From: a virus
Reading direction: 5' to 3' (one strand)
IMG/VR virus record: IMGVR_UViG_3300037258_000095
Span: 1 to 53,470 of that record
DNA: 53,470 nt
The notes under the pieces are model-generated. The model worked only from the letters and a program-made list of their open reading frames with translations, did not search any database and was not told the origin of the DNA. Positions 16,683 to 24,069 of the stretch are shown here, piece after piece. The position numbers were made by a program, and so were the translations under genes. The stretch's first letter is position 1. Every line of letters begins with the position of its first letter.

Positions 16683-17456
16683 TTAATCGACCGGCTTAAA
16701 ACCGGCCTTGATTTTCGCCGCCTGCTCGTAAGGCGTGAGTTTGTCCCACTCCGCACGAACAATCGACTTGTCGCCGGGCGTCTCGCCCTTCGCATCTTTC
16801 GGCGATTTCCCACCGCCGCCGGCCCCCGTTCCTTCGAACAGCGATGGCCACGATTTTTTCGCTTCCGTCACGAGATCGTCGAACGTCGCGCCGCCATCGG
16901 CACCGGCACCGGCCATCGGCGTTTTGCCGTCAGCCTGCATGATGCGAATTACGCGCTTGCCGTCCACGGTTTCGAAATTGATGCGCTTGCTCAGACGTTC
17001 GGTAAGCAGGTCGGTGCCTTCCGAAGTGGCTTTCGCTTTCGTAAGCGCACCCATAACGGAAGTTTCGATGATGGCACCGCGCTCCGATGCACGCGACGCT
17101 TTCAATTCGGTTTCGAGGGACGCTTTTTCACCGTCCCATTTTTCCTGTTTTTGTTTCAGGATAGCTTCAAAGTTGCCGGACTTTTTCGCAGCCTCGGTTT
17201 CGGCGGCGTTGGCGGCGGCGACGAGCGCGGCAACTTCCTCGGGCGTCTTGCCCGCCGCTTCCCACGTCTTGACTTGCTTTTCGAGCGTCGCGCGGCTCGC
17301 GCGCTCTTTACCAAGCGCGGATTTCAGGCCGGTAATTTCCGCCTCCGAAACGACGCCGGTAACGTCAAGATGAAACTTGCCGTCCTTTTCGACGTAGGCA
17401 CCGCGCAACGCCTCGGGAACCGAATCCAATTTTTCGACAGTCAACTCCAACGACAT
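16683..17456 (-). CDS. Capsid scaffold protein
   Basis: 257 aa, highly charged and helical. A coiled coil of Glu, Lys and Ala at about residues 35-125 is followed by a small C-terminal domain and a Gly-rich linker (GTGAGGGGKSPKDAKG). The segment YVEKDGKFHLDV near residue 20 is typical of phage scaffolds. Position between MuF and coat genes confirms the role. A GAGAGG ribosome site precedes ATG 17456. Confidence 0.87.
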   Translation of the reverse strand: MSLELTVEKLDSVPEALRGAYVEKDGKFHLDVTGVVSEAEITGLKSALGKERASRATLEKQVKTWEAAGKTPEEVAALVAAANAAETEAAKKSGNFEAILKQKQEKWDGEKASLETELKASRASERGAIIETSVMGALTKAKATSEGTDLLTERLSKRINFETVDGKRVIRIMQADGKTPMAGAGADGGATFDDLVTEAKKSWPSLFEGTGAGGGGKSPKDAKGETPGDKSIVRAEWDKLTPYEQAAKIKAGFKPVD

Positions 17457-17560
17457 ATTACAGCCTCTCGCTGATAGAACCGGCTTCCCGCCGGCAGGGT
17501 GAATTACTGCCTAGGATTATTGAGCGTCGGATATGCACCTAGGATTCGATCCGTTCACTT

Positions 17561-18691
17561 TTATTCGTCGTACTTGTCGCGCAATTGCTCCGTCGTTAAC
17601 GGGCGTCCGTTTTGGTCGAGCAGATCGCGCAATGTAATCTTGCCTGCGCGCCACAGCGCGGCTTTGCCTTCGCCGAGCACCGTGTCTTGTCGAGCGGCGG
17701 ATTGCTTGTTCAGCCACGATTCGAACGTCGTACTTGCCGCGACCTGGCCGTCCATGGCCGCTCGTGTCGTGTGGGGCACTTCGTCAGCGTCGATACCGAT
17801 ATCGCGCCACGATTTCAGCACCGGAATGCTAGTCGAACGACAACCCCAATGCAACGCGCCCGGTCCCTCCAACCATGGCGGCGCATCGTCTATCGGCTCG
17901 TGCGTTTTTACGTCGTACTGGCAGCCGTCACGCGCGATGCACCATTCGGAAGTGCGCGTATCAAGCACGGAATGCCACTGCACAGCCGAAATCAGATCGG
18001 CGTTATCATCGTACGTTGCCGTACGTGCGGCGTTGGCTACTGCCTGCACCGATGCGCGCACCAGGCGCGTAGCCGATACACGCGATACGTCCATGAGGCC
18101 GGTCGTATCTTTTGTTCCGCGCACTCGATCAATAAGTTGCGCGTTCGTTTCGCCGAGTGCGATACCGCGGCGCATTTCATCGCCGAAACGATCGGCCAGC
18201 CCTTGCGCCTGGCGTGACCACCAATCTTTACTTGCGGCACCCTGAATCAACACGTCCGACGCCAGCGCCGACAACTCCCCACGTGTTAAACCAACGTCGG
18301 CGAAGTCAGCACGTACGGCGTAGTTGATGGCGTTCGCCGTCCACGTCGATTCCTTATCGGCAACGTCGCGCGTCTCGCTCGCCATAAGCGTGTTCGTCGA
18401 TCGATACGCCGCCTGTATATCCGCCTCGACCTGTCCCTGCAGTTTGACGAGACGCCCTTGCTGGTAACTATCCGCCGTAGTTCCGGTCGGGTCGATTTTG
18501 GCGATTGCCGCCACAATGTCGATTTCGAGCTGGTCGAGCAGTTCGACGACCTTGTTTGTCGTGCCCGATTCCAGTCGCAGGATATCAACGGCCCGTTGCA
18601 TAAACAGGTCGACGATCGTGTCATTTGCCGAACCTGCCGCGACGGAGCGCTCGGCTACGTCACTCGACAGGGTTTCAATCGGCGGCGGCAT
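17561..18691 (-). CDS. Phage head morphogenesis protein (MuF / SPP1 gp7-like)
   Basis: 376 aa. A long helical N-terminus is followed from about residue 165 by the MuF-type domain: IALGETNAQLIDRVRG, RLVRASVQAVANAARTATY and SAVQWHSVLDTRTSEWCIARDG, the last being the conserved W-x-S-x-LDxRTxxxC pattern. A pair of Cys and His residues in this domain may bind metal. Such minor capsid proteins bind the portal. The start overlaps the portal stop by 17 bp. Confidence 0.88.
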   Translation of the reverse strand: MPPPIETLSSDVAERSVAAGSANDTIVDLFMQRAVDILRLESGTTNKVVELLDQLEIDIVAAIAKIDPTGTTADSYQQGRLVKLQGQVEADIQAAYRSTNTLMASETRDVADKESTWTANAINYAVRADFADVGLTRGELSALASDVLIQGAASKDWWSRQAQGLADRFGDEMRRGIALGETNAQLIDRVRGTKDTTGLMDVSRVSATRLVRASVQAVANAARTATYDDNADLISAVQWHSVLDTRTSEWCIARDGCQYDVKTHEPIDDAPPWLEGPGALHWGCRSTSIPVLKSWRDIGIDADEVPHTTRAAMDGQVAASTTFESWLNKQSAARQDTVLGEGKAALWRAGKITLRDLLDQNGRPLTTEQLRDKYDE

Positions 18692-20363
18692 TCGGAGCCT
18701 TTTGCGTCACGACAGGCTTGCCCGTTTTCGGATCGATTTTCGGCGGTATCGGTTTGCCGGTTTGCGAATCAAACTTCGGAGCCGGATCGTCGAGGTTCAT
18801 GCCTTTACCGGGCGGCACGTTTAAGCCGAGATCGGGTGCTGCACTATCGATCCGCGATTTTTCAACTTCCGGGTCGAACGAATCGGCGAGAATGTCGCGC
18901 CGCTTCATTTCCGACCAAAACGTTTCAACGCTGATCTTATTCGCCGTTGTGGCGTTCAAAAGCAGTTGCAGATCGATTCCGGTTCCGGTGCCGACACCAA
19001 AGTCGGTGTTCACGTCGACCGAGCCGCCAGCCTTGTCTACGTCGGTATCGCCATCACCATCGGCTTTAATGCCGAGATAATCGGCCATGTAGCCGAATGC
19101 TTGCTCTAGGGCGTCACCGAGCGCGGTTGCCATCATCGCAAGCGGTGAATTCTCTTTCGCTTCGTCGCGAATTTCGCCGGTCGCAGTTTGACCGCCGGGT
19201 TGCGGCACAAGCAGTTGCAAGCCTTGCACCTGCATTTGGAATTCGAGTTTGTCGAGATCCGTTTGTCCGGCGTCAATCGCCGCGCCCGTATGCTCGACAT
19301 ATTCCAGTTTCGCATTCGAGTCCGAATTACGGACCATCGAATTTATGCCGACTTCAATTTTCGAATCGTCACCGAAACCGGCACCGAACAGAATCGGCAC
19401 GCGCGCCACATGCAGAATGTTGCGCTGGTCGCTAGACGACTGCCAATGCGCGACGTTCAAGTCGGCCAGATCCTCTAAAGGCGGTTCGCCGATAAAAAAT
19501 CCGGTACGATTGATATAGACCGGCACGAGCGGAATATATGAAAGCGACGTGGTGCCTTTCTGATAAAGCTGCCACGTCTTGCGACCGCCAGCGGAATCAA
19601 GTTTGCGCCAGATTTGCCACTTGCCCGGTTCGAGCACGCGGATCTGTTCAATGGTCGTTTCGTTGAAATCGCCGTCCGGCTCGGTCGCGTTTTCACGAAT
19701 ACGCGCCTGCGTGAGCGTGACAACGCCGTCGATAACGTCCGACTTAAACCCGATCAAATCCTCCGCCTGAATATGGCAAAGGTACGGGCGAATCTTTGCT
19801 GCCTGCTCGGCTGCCAGAGTAACGGGGGTGCCGTCCTCTTTTTTGAGGGCCGGCGGCATTTCGACGAGAATATAGTTGATACCCGTCTGCATGCCGTCGA
19901 AAAACACGTCACGCGCAAACACGTTCAAGTGACGCCCGGCGTTGTCGATATTCTCCGCGATCTCGACAAGTTGCTCCGGTACATCGTCCTCTAGCGTGAC
20001 TTCACGCTGGAAAACTTTGCCTGTCATATCCTTTACGGTTTTGCGGAAACCGTTGAACAGCGTCGAGCGGAATAGCCGCGCAGTGTACGCAGCGGGAGTT
20101 TCGGCCGGCTCACGCGGCAGCCATTCGGTATATTGCGCATTACCGACTGCGCGAGCACCAGCGGCGCGCATGCCGCGCGTACCTTGCATAAGAGCGCGCG
20201 GAAGTTTCCACAGCTTTTTAAGGCGTACGTTGTCGTCGCTCGGCGTGGCGACCGTCTTTTCCGAACCGTTGCCACTGTTCGCCGCAATGCTGGCGGCAGG
20301 ACCGCCAGCCGCTTTTGTTGCGGTAACGACTTTTGCGTACGGGGTGAGCGGGGCAACGGTCAT
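18675..20363 (-). CDS. Portal protein (DUF4055 type)
   Basis: 562 aa. The sections HIQAEDLIGFKSDVIDGVV, IPLVPVYINRTGFFIGEPPL and LEDLADLNVAHWQSSSDQRN are typical of the DUF4055 portal group found with PBSX-type terminases. The last 90 residues are Pro/Asp/Lys-rich and probably disordered. It overlaps the large terminase stop by 4 bp. It forms the DNA-entry ring at one capsid vertex. Confidence 0.87.
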   Translation of the reverse strand: MTVAPLTPYAKVVTATKAAGGPAASIAANSGNGSEKTVATPSDDNVRLKKLWKLPRALMQGTRGMRAAGARAVGNAQYTEWLPREPAETPAAYTARLFRSTLFNGFRKTVKDMTGKVFQREVTLEDDVPEQLVEIAENIDNAGRHLNVFARDVFFDGMQTGINYILVEMPPALKKEDGTPVTLAAEQAAKIRPYLCHIQAEDLIGFKSDVIDGVVTLTQARIRENATEPDGDFNETTIEQIRVLEPGKWQIWRKLDSAGGRKTWQLYQKGTTSLSYIPLVPVYINRTGFFIGEPPLEDLADLNVAHWQSSSDQRNILHVARVPILFGAGFGDDSKIEVGINSMVRNSDSNAKLEYVEHTGAAIDAGQTDLDKLEFQMQVQGLQLLVPQPGGQTATGEIRDEAKENSPLAMMATALGDALEQAFGYMADYLGIKADGDGDTDVDKAGGSVDVNTDFGVGTGTGIDLQLLLNATTANKISVETFWSEMKRRDILADSFDPEVEKSRIDSAAPDLGLNVPPGKGMNLDDPAPKFDSQTGKPIPPKIDPKTGKPVVTQKAPNAAAD

Positions 20364-21622
20364 ATCGAAAGTGCCTCGCTGCTCGACGTAACGGCCCGGC
20401 GTACGCCTTCGACGGCGTAACGCAGCGAGTCGATGGTGTGGTTTTTAATCTCGCCGAGTTTTGACGTTATTTCGCCGGTCTTTTTATCGACCTGATACGA
20501 AAACAGCGTCAGTTCGTCCGCTACATGGTTGATCTGAGTTACCGGAGCGCAACAGTCGGGATGCACCACAATGTCGTAGGATTTTAGAAACTCGACACCA
20601 TCCTCGACAGATCCCGGCCCCTTAATCGCGGCTTGTATTCGCGGGAAGCCGTTGCGCTTCATGTAGCTAATCGTTTCCGGCCGCGCGCTGTCTGCCACGA
20701 TAGGCAAACTGCGCGCACCGGGGATTTTATCGAACAGTGCAGGCGTACGATCGATTTCACAACCGAGCGCCCATACGCACTTATCGACGTAAAGCGTACG
20801 ACCAACGATAAAGCATCGCACAAGCACTGTCGGATCGACCGCAAAGCCCCAATCGGCACCGGCAAGAAACCGTGCATCGGATGGCGTTTCGAACCGCTCG
20901 ATTTTCCAGTTGCGGAAAACGCGCGCTTCCGAGTTTTTGCGATAGCCGCCGAGCCAAATGTGTCCGTATTTGTCCGGGTCACGCGCCCGGTCACGTTCCA
21001 TGTCGCGCCGCAGTTCGTCGGGAAGCCACGGATTGTCCGGGTAATTCACTTCGACGCATACAAAATCAGGGTCGGCTTTATTCTCGCGAAAAAACACGTC
21101 CACCGGATCTGTCGGCAGATCGGGATTCCACGAAAATCGCTGTTGCGATCCCGACGCACGAAAAGTCGGCGTGGCGAGTGTAAGAGAACGCTGCGAAAGG
21201 GATTGCGCTTCCTCGTACCAGGCGCGGGTAAAGCCTTCCAACGACTTGATCGAAGTCGCGGTGTGATTTTGCAAACCCCGAAAGATAGCGAGACTATCGT
21301 TGTGCGGACAAACAATTTCGCGATCGGTTACTTTGAACCACGGCGCAATAGGCCATTGCTTGCCGGTGTCAACATCAACAGCGCAAAGGCTGTTGATTTT
21401 GTCCTCGATAAGCTGTTTGACCGAATCCTTGATCGAGTTTTGTACTTCGCGCACGCACGCGAGTCGCGTGTGCTGCGAAAACATTTCCTCGACCGACTGT
21501 GCGCCAAAAAAGTGCGACTTTGCTCCGCCGCGACCGCCCTTGGCGCCCTGATATCGTTGCGTCCCGAGCAGCGGCACGAAAGCGCGCGGCGTGGGTATTT
21601 GAAGTCGTAACCCTTCGATCAT
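20360..21622 (-). CDS. terL: Terminase large subunit (PBSX/Terminase_3-like)
   Basis: 420 aa packaging motor. The ATPase has a Walker A variant GGRGGAKS near residue 31-38 and a Walker B-like TRAWYEEAQSLS near residue 130. The nuclease half shows AGADWGFAVDP (about 240) and ADSARPETI (about 310), with a final NHTIDSLRYAVE Asp, the usual metal-binding acids. Walker A lacks the canonical GxGKS spacing but resembles the family. Overlaps the small subunit stop by 4 bp. Confidence 0.93.
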   Translation of the reverse strand: MIEGLRLQIPTPRAFVPLLGTQRYQGAKGGRGGAKSHFFGAQSVEEMFSQHTRLACVREVQNSIKDSVKQLIEDKINSLCAVDVDTGKQWPIAPWFKVTDREIVCPHNDSLAIFRGLQNHTATSIKSLEGFTRAWYEEAQSLSQRSLTLATPTFRASGSQQRFSWNPDLPTDPVDVFFRENKADPDFVCVEVNYPDNPWLPDELRRDMERDRARDPDKYGHIWLGGYRKNSEARVFRNWKIERFETPSDARFLAGADWGFAVDPTVLVRCFIVGRTLYVDKCVWALGCEIDRTPALFDKIPGARSLPIVADSARPETISYMKRNGFPRIQAAIKGPGSVEDGVEFLKSYDIVVHPDCCAPVTQINHVADELTLFSYQVDKKTGEITSKLGEIKNHTIDSLRYAVEGVRRAVTSSSEALSI

Positions 21623-22092
21623 GCTGCCACCGTCGGCGCGGCCGGATCGACTACCGTGCGTACGACTTCGACCGCCTTAAATTCCGGCGCGTCGTCTGGT
21701 GCATTACCTGCGTCAACCGAACCTTGTTCCTCCGCGATTTGTGCGAGAATTTCGGCGGCGAGCGCAATCGCGTTACGATTGCGCGCTTGCAAATACATGC
21801 TGTGCAACTCGACCAGGCGCACCGACTTTTCGGCGGTCGGCGCAGCAAGCGCGAAGTTTTCCATGAACTCCGAACGCCGCGCATTGAAAATCGCGAGCAT
21901 AATTTCGGGCAGTTGAACACGACGCGGATTGTTCGCGTCAATATCCTCGGCGTCGCAGTTGGTGTCTTTCCAACGCGCTCGGAACGCCTCGATAATCTCA
22001 TTCGGCGGATCAAATACAGCCAGGCGTCGAACAATAAAAACGCGCTGTTCCTCGGTGTGGCTGTTCAACGGCATGGCGTCGTGCGGGGGCAT
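21619..22092 (-). CDS. terS: Terminase small subunit (DUF2280-like)
   Basis: 157 aa. EEQRVFIVRRLAVFDPPNEIIEAFR is the helix-turn-helix-like start of the DUF2280 small terminase group; a helical oligomerisation part follows (AAPTAEKSVRLVELHSMYLQARNRN). It recognises phage DNA for packaging. GGAGG lies 5 bp before ATG 22092. The packaging site is likely in or near this gene, but none can be pointed to. Confidence 0.87.
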   Translation of the reverse strand: MPPHDAMPLNSHTEEQRVFIVRRLAVFDPPNEIIEAFRARWKDTNCDAEDIDANNPRRVQLPEIMLAIFNARRSEFMENFALAAPTAEKSVRLVELHSMYLQARNRNAIALAAEILAQIAEEQGSVDAGNAPDDAPEFKAVEVVRTVVDPAAPTVAA

Positions 22093-22391
22093 CCCGCCTC
22101 CGCCCTTCTATTTGCGCAATCAGTGCCGGCAACCGCACGCGGCATTCGCACCGAGCGCCACCCACGCTGCGGGGAGTCATCGCGCCGCGGTCGCCGACCT
22201 ATGAATTTATCGCACTTTATTTGAACGCGGCTTGACGGTTCACCGCTCGCAATTACGCGCAAGGCTGCACGAGACGGAGGCTGTACGCTGCCAATGCAAA
22301 CTCTTTCGTCCGGCGCCTACGTTGCGACGCGGTGCCCCTGATTAAATGCCGTAAAGGCTTTGCGGGCAGGTCGCCGATGCGGCGCCGGGCG

Positions 22392-22423
22392 AAAAAGAAA
22401 AAGCCCACCGTTGCAGGCGGGCT
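22392..22423 (-). terminator. Rho-independent terminator before the late operon
   Basis: Read on the minus strand: AGCCCGCC (22416-22423), loop TGCAAC, GGTGGGCT (22402-22409, one G-T wobble), then TTTTTCTTTTT. It ends transcripts coming from the 22505-22533 promoter and from the DUF6456-like operon. Confidence 0.85.
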
Positions 22424-22438
22424 AGTCGCAGGGAGGCT

Positions 22439-22497
22439 CAAACAGTGAAAACTACTTTATGGAAAACTCCTCGGGGAGCACCCCGGAATTTCAGGCG
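22439..22497 (-). ncRNA. Candidate short leader RNA upstream of terminase
   Basis: Between the predicted start (about 22497) and the terminator (22392-22423) lies a short non-coding transcript, about 105 nt to the end of the T-run. It folds a tight hairpin, CGGGG-TGCT-CCCCG, near 22470-22483. The promoter-leader-terminator order recalls the lambda late leader, where an antiterminator lets polymerase continue into late genes. No expression evidence. Confidence 0.4.
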
Positions 22498-22504
22498 TAA
22501 CGAG

Positions 22505-22533
22505 GTTTTAGCATAGCTGTCCCCGACTGTCAA
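22505..22533 (-). promoter_or_regulatory. Promoter before the late leader
   Basis: Minus strand: -35 TTGACA (22528-22533), 17-bp spacer, -10 TAAAAC (22505-22510). Only the GTTGACAGTC half of the dyad is conserved. AT-rich AAAACTTATACG lies immediately upstream of the -35. Confidence 0.6.
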
Positions 22534-22554
22534 CGTATAAGTTTTACAGTACGT

Positions 22555-23022
22555 TTAAACCGCCATTTTCCAGCCCCGCGCGGCGCGCGGGGTATTGCCC
22601 CGCAACGCTGCAAAATGCCGCAATCCGGCAAGCAAATTTTGCTTGGCAGTACCGTTGCGCCAGCGTTTAGTACGATCAAGACGGCTCAAAGATTCGTCAT
22701 GGAAAAGCACCGCTCGCACGCTCGCCAAAACCACGCTATCGGCCAACTGCGCGCGCCACTTTTGATACGTGACGAGCAGGTCGACGCGCCTTGCTGCAAG
22801 ATCGTCGGCAGCGCCGGGACGCGATTCGCCTTTCGGTATTCCCAAATCCGAATCGCGCGGAGCTGGTGCGCCGACCGATATGTGATAGGCGTGAAGCAAT
22901 TCGTCGGCCGCTGTCAGTTCCCACACGTTCAACGAACCGCGACGCTTCATGCGCGCAAGTGGCGATTCGGAAATGTGCCGGGTCGGGGCCGCTGTCCCTT
23001 TCGGTGTCTTAAACGCTTTCAC
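22555..23022 (-). CDS. DUF6456-like protein, candidate late regulator
   Basis: 155 aa, basic, helical. SPLARMKRRGSLNVWELTAA and AADDLAARRVDLLVTYQKW match the layout of DUF6456 proteins known from alphaproteobacteria (SPLA-xx-RR start, AAR-R helix, VxFFxxS-type end with RTKRWRNGTAKQNLLAGL). The C-terminal part resembles phage late activators of the RinA/ArpU kind in length and in a helix-turn-helix-like end. Placed directly upstream of the late leader and terminase, it could drive late transcription. The family assignment is by eye. Confidence 0.65.
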   Translation of the reverse strand: MKAFKTPKGTAAPTRHISESPLARMKRRGSLNVWELTAADELLHAYHISVGAPAPRDSDLGIPKGESRPGAADDLAARRVDLLVTYQKWRAQLADSVVLASVRAVLFHDESLSRLDRTKRWRNGTAKQNLLAGLRHFAALRGNTPRAARGWKMAV

Positions 23023-23231
23023 CGTTTAGGGCCACGCCAGCCATTGCGAATTGTGTGACAATCATCCACAAATTCAGCCGCGATTTGTGAACAATCGTCT
23101 CTAAAATTTTCGCGGAAATACGTTTCGAACGGCTCGAGCACATGACACACCGTTATAATGACGGTGTAAAATGGCGTATACGCAATCAACAACGATCTCC
23201 GAATCCAAGGATTGCGAATACTCGAAATCAT
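23019..23231 (-). CDS. Small hypothetical protein
   Basis: 70 aa from ATG 23231, which overlaps the upstream stop as ATGA; its own stop overlaps the next start the same way. A hydrophobic stretch, SLLIAYTPFYTVIITVCHVL (residues about 13-32), could be a membrane helix, followed by an acidic C-terminus. No family recognised. Middle gene of the three-gene operon from the 23471-23499 promoter. Confidence 0.6.
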   Translation of the reverse strand: MISSIRNPWIRRSLLIAYTPFYTVIITVCHVLEPFETYFRENFRDDCSQIAAEFVDDCHTIRNGWRGPKR

Positions 23232-23443
23232 CCGATCACCACGGGTGGTTTGCCAGCAATCAAATTGCTGCGGACGCTCCACACGTCCGGCATTTCGGAT
23301 ATCTCGTAACGCTCGGCTGTCACATGACCGTGGCCGCGTGATTTCCAAAACGTTTGGATTGTGGCGGCGAGAATTCCGGCGCCGTATTTTGACAGATAAT
23401 CGAGGCGGGGAGAGGCGAGACGAACGGGCTTAATCGAGGGCAT
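23228..23443 (-). CDS. Small hypothetical protein
   Basis: 71 aa from ATG 23443 with GGAG 6-7 bp upstream. Basic (PSIKPVRLASPRLDYLSKYG) and probably soluble, with a possible helix AGILAATIQTFWKSRG that could contact DNA. First gene of the operon leading to the DUF6456-like protein. Function unknown. Confidence 0.65.
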   Translation of the reverse strand: MPSIKPVRLASPRLDYLSKYGAGILAATIQTFWKSRGHGHVTAERYEISEMPDVWSVRSNLIAGKPPVVIG

Positions 23444-23470
23444 TGTCGCTCCGGCGTGTGGCGTCCGGGC

Positions 23471-23499
23471 ATACAATCACGCTTTGCGTTTACTGTCAA
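23471..23499 (-). promoter_or_regulatory. Operator-promoter before the DUF6456 operon
   Basis: Minus strand: TTGACA (23494-23499), 17-bp spacer GTAAACGCAAAGCGTGA, -10 TTGTAT (23471-23476). Exact dyad GTTGACAGTAAAC. It overlaps the last codons (VDSKRKA) of the upstream HTH gene. Predicted leader about 21 nt. Confidence 0.82.
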
Positions 23500-23788
23500 C
23501 GGGAATCTGATTCCTAGTAAGTATTTGGTGCACATATTGCCGCTTTACGTCGAGCAGCAACGCTATTCGGCTCGGCTTCGTTACGCCAGCCGCCACCAAC
23601 GCCGCAACCTTGGCCGGGATTTCCGACGTGCGTGCGCGCGGCTTCCTGGCGCGGTTCGCTCTTTCCGAGCGCAGGATTGCGTACACAACGCCGACCGGCA
23701 CCTGTTCGGCAAGGGAAATCGTGTCGGCAAACTCCCCGGCGTCGAACCGACGCAGAATTGCGTTCGTCTTTTGCGGGGAAGTAGTCAC
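23477..23788 (-). CDS. Small HTH DNA-binding protein
   Basis: 103 aa from GTG 23788, overlapping the DUF4326 stop as GTGA. Two helix-turn-helix-like segments are visible: ISLAEQVPVGVVYAILRSE (about 24-42) and KPSRIALLLDVKRQYVHQIL (about 70-90), joined by an Arg/Lys-rich linker. Its C-terminal codons form the -35/dyad region of the next promoter, so a feedback role is imaginable. It is one of few candidates for the regulator of the phage-wide dyad. No family recognised. Confidence 0.7.
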   Translation of the reverse strand: MTTSPQKTNAILRRFDAGEFADTISLAEQVPVGVVYAILRSERANRARKPRARTSEIPAKVAALVAAGVTKPSRIALLLDVKRQYVHQILTRNQIPVDSKRKA

Positions 23789-24069
23789 GGGCAAAATTCC
23801 GCAATTAGTTTCAAATAATTGTCACCATGGCATGCGAGTGGTTTGCAATGACAACCGAGCCGTTTGCCCCGCATACTTCGAAGCCATAATAGCGCGTTTT
23901 CGCGCGTATCCGGATTTGCGAGAGCTGTGCGCCATTGCGTGTCATGCTTTTGTATTACCGTTGCGCGATTTCCGTCCGGCCCGATGCGGTACAAATTACC
24001 TAATGGACTACGCCGATCGATTCGCATGTCGTAAGCTTCACGCGTCAAATTTACGACAGTGGTTTTCAC
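23785..24069 (-). CDS. DUF4326 protein
   Basis: 94 aa from GTG 24069, overlapping the helicase stop. VVNLTREAYDMRIDRRSPLGN at the start and GKRLGCHCKPLACHGDNYL near the end are the DUF4326 signature; the Cys-His-Cys-His cluster may bind metal. The family is common in phages and its function is unknown. It is coupled to the helicase gene, suggesting a DNA- or RNA-related task. Confidence 0.85.
   Translation of the reverse strand: MKTTVVNLTREAYDMRIDRRSPLGNLYRIGPDGNRATVIQKHDTQWRTALANPDTRENALLWLRSMRGKRLGCHCKPLACHGDNYLKLIAEFCP

Larger units (their letters stand above)
22093..22554. other. Gene-free stretch upstream of terminase
   Basis: About 460 bp without a convincing gene. It holds the promoter at 22505-22533 and the terminator at 22392-22423, with a roughly 75-105-nt transcribed leader between them. 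From 22093 to 22390 no clear promoter was seen. The terminase operon may therefore depend on readthrough of the terminator. Short minus-strand frames here run through the terminator and have no ribosome site. Confidence 0.6.

Noticed and set aside
15502-16686. 394-aa plus-strand frame opposite the capsid gene
   Set aside because: Antisense shadow of the coat protein, low complexity, no ribosome site.
20633-21610. 325-aa plus-strand frame opposite terL
   Set aside because: Shadow of the large terminase; no motif.
22253-22441. Minus-strand 62-aa frame
   Set aside because: It begins at TTG and runs through the terminator hairpin and T-run, giving GFFFFARRR.
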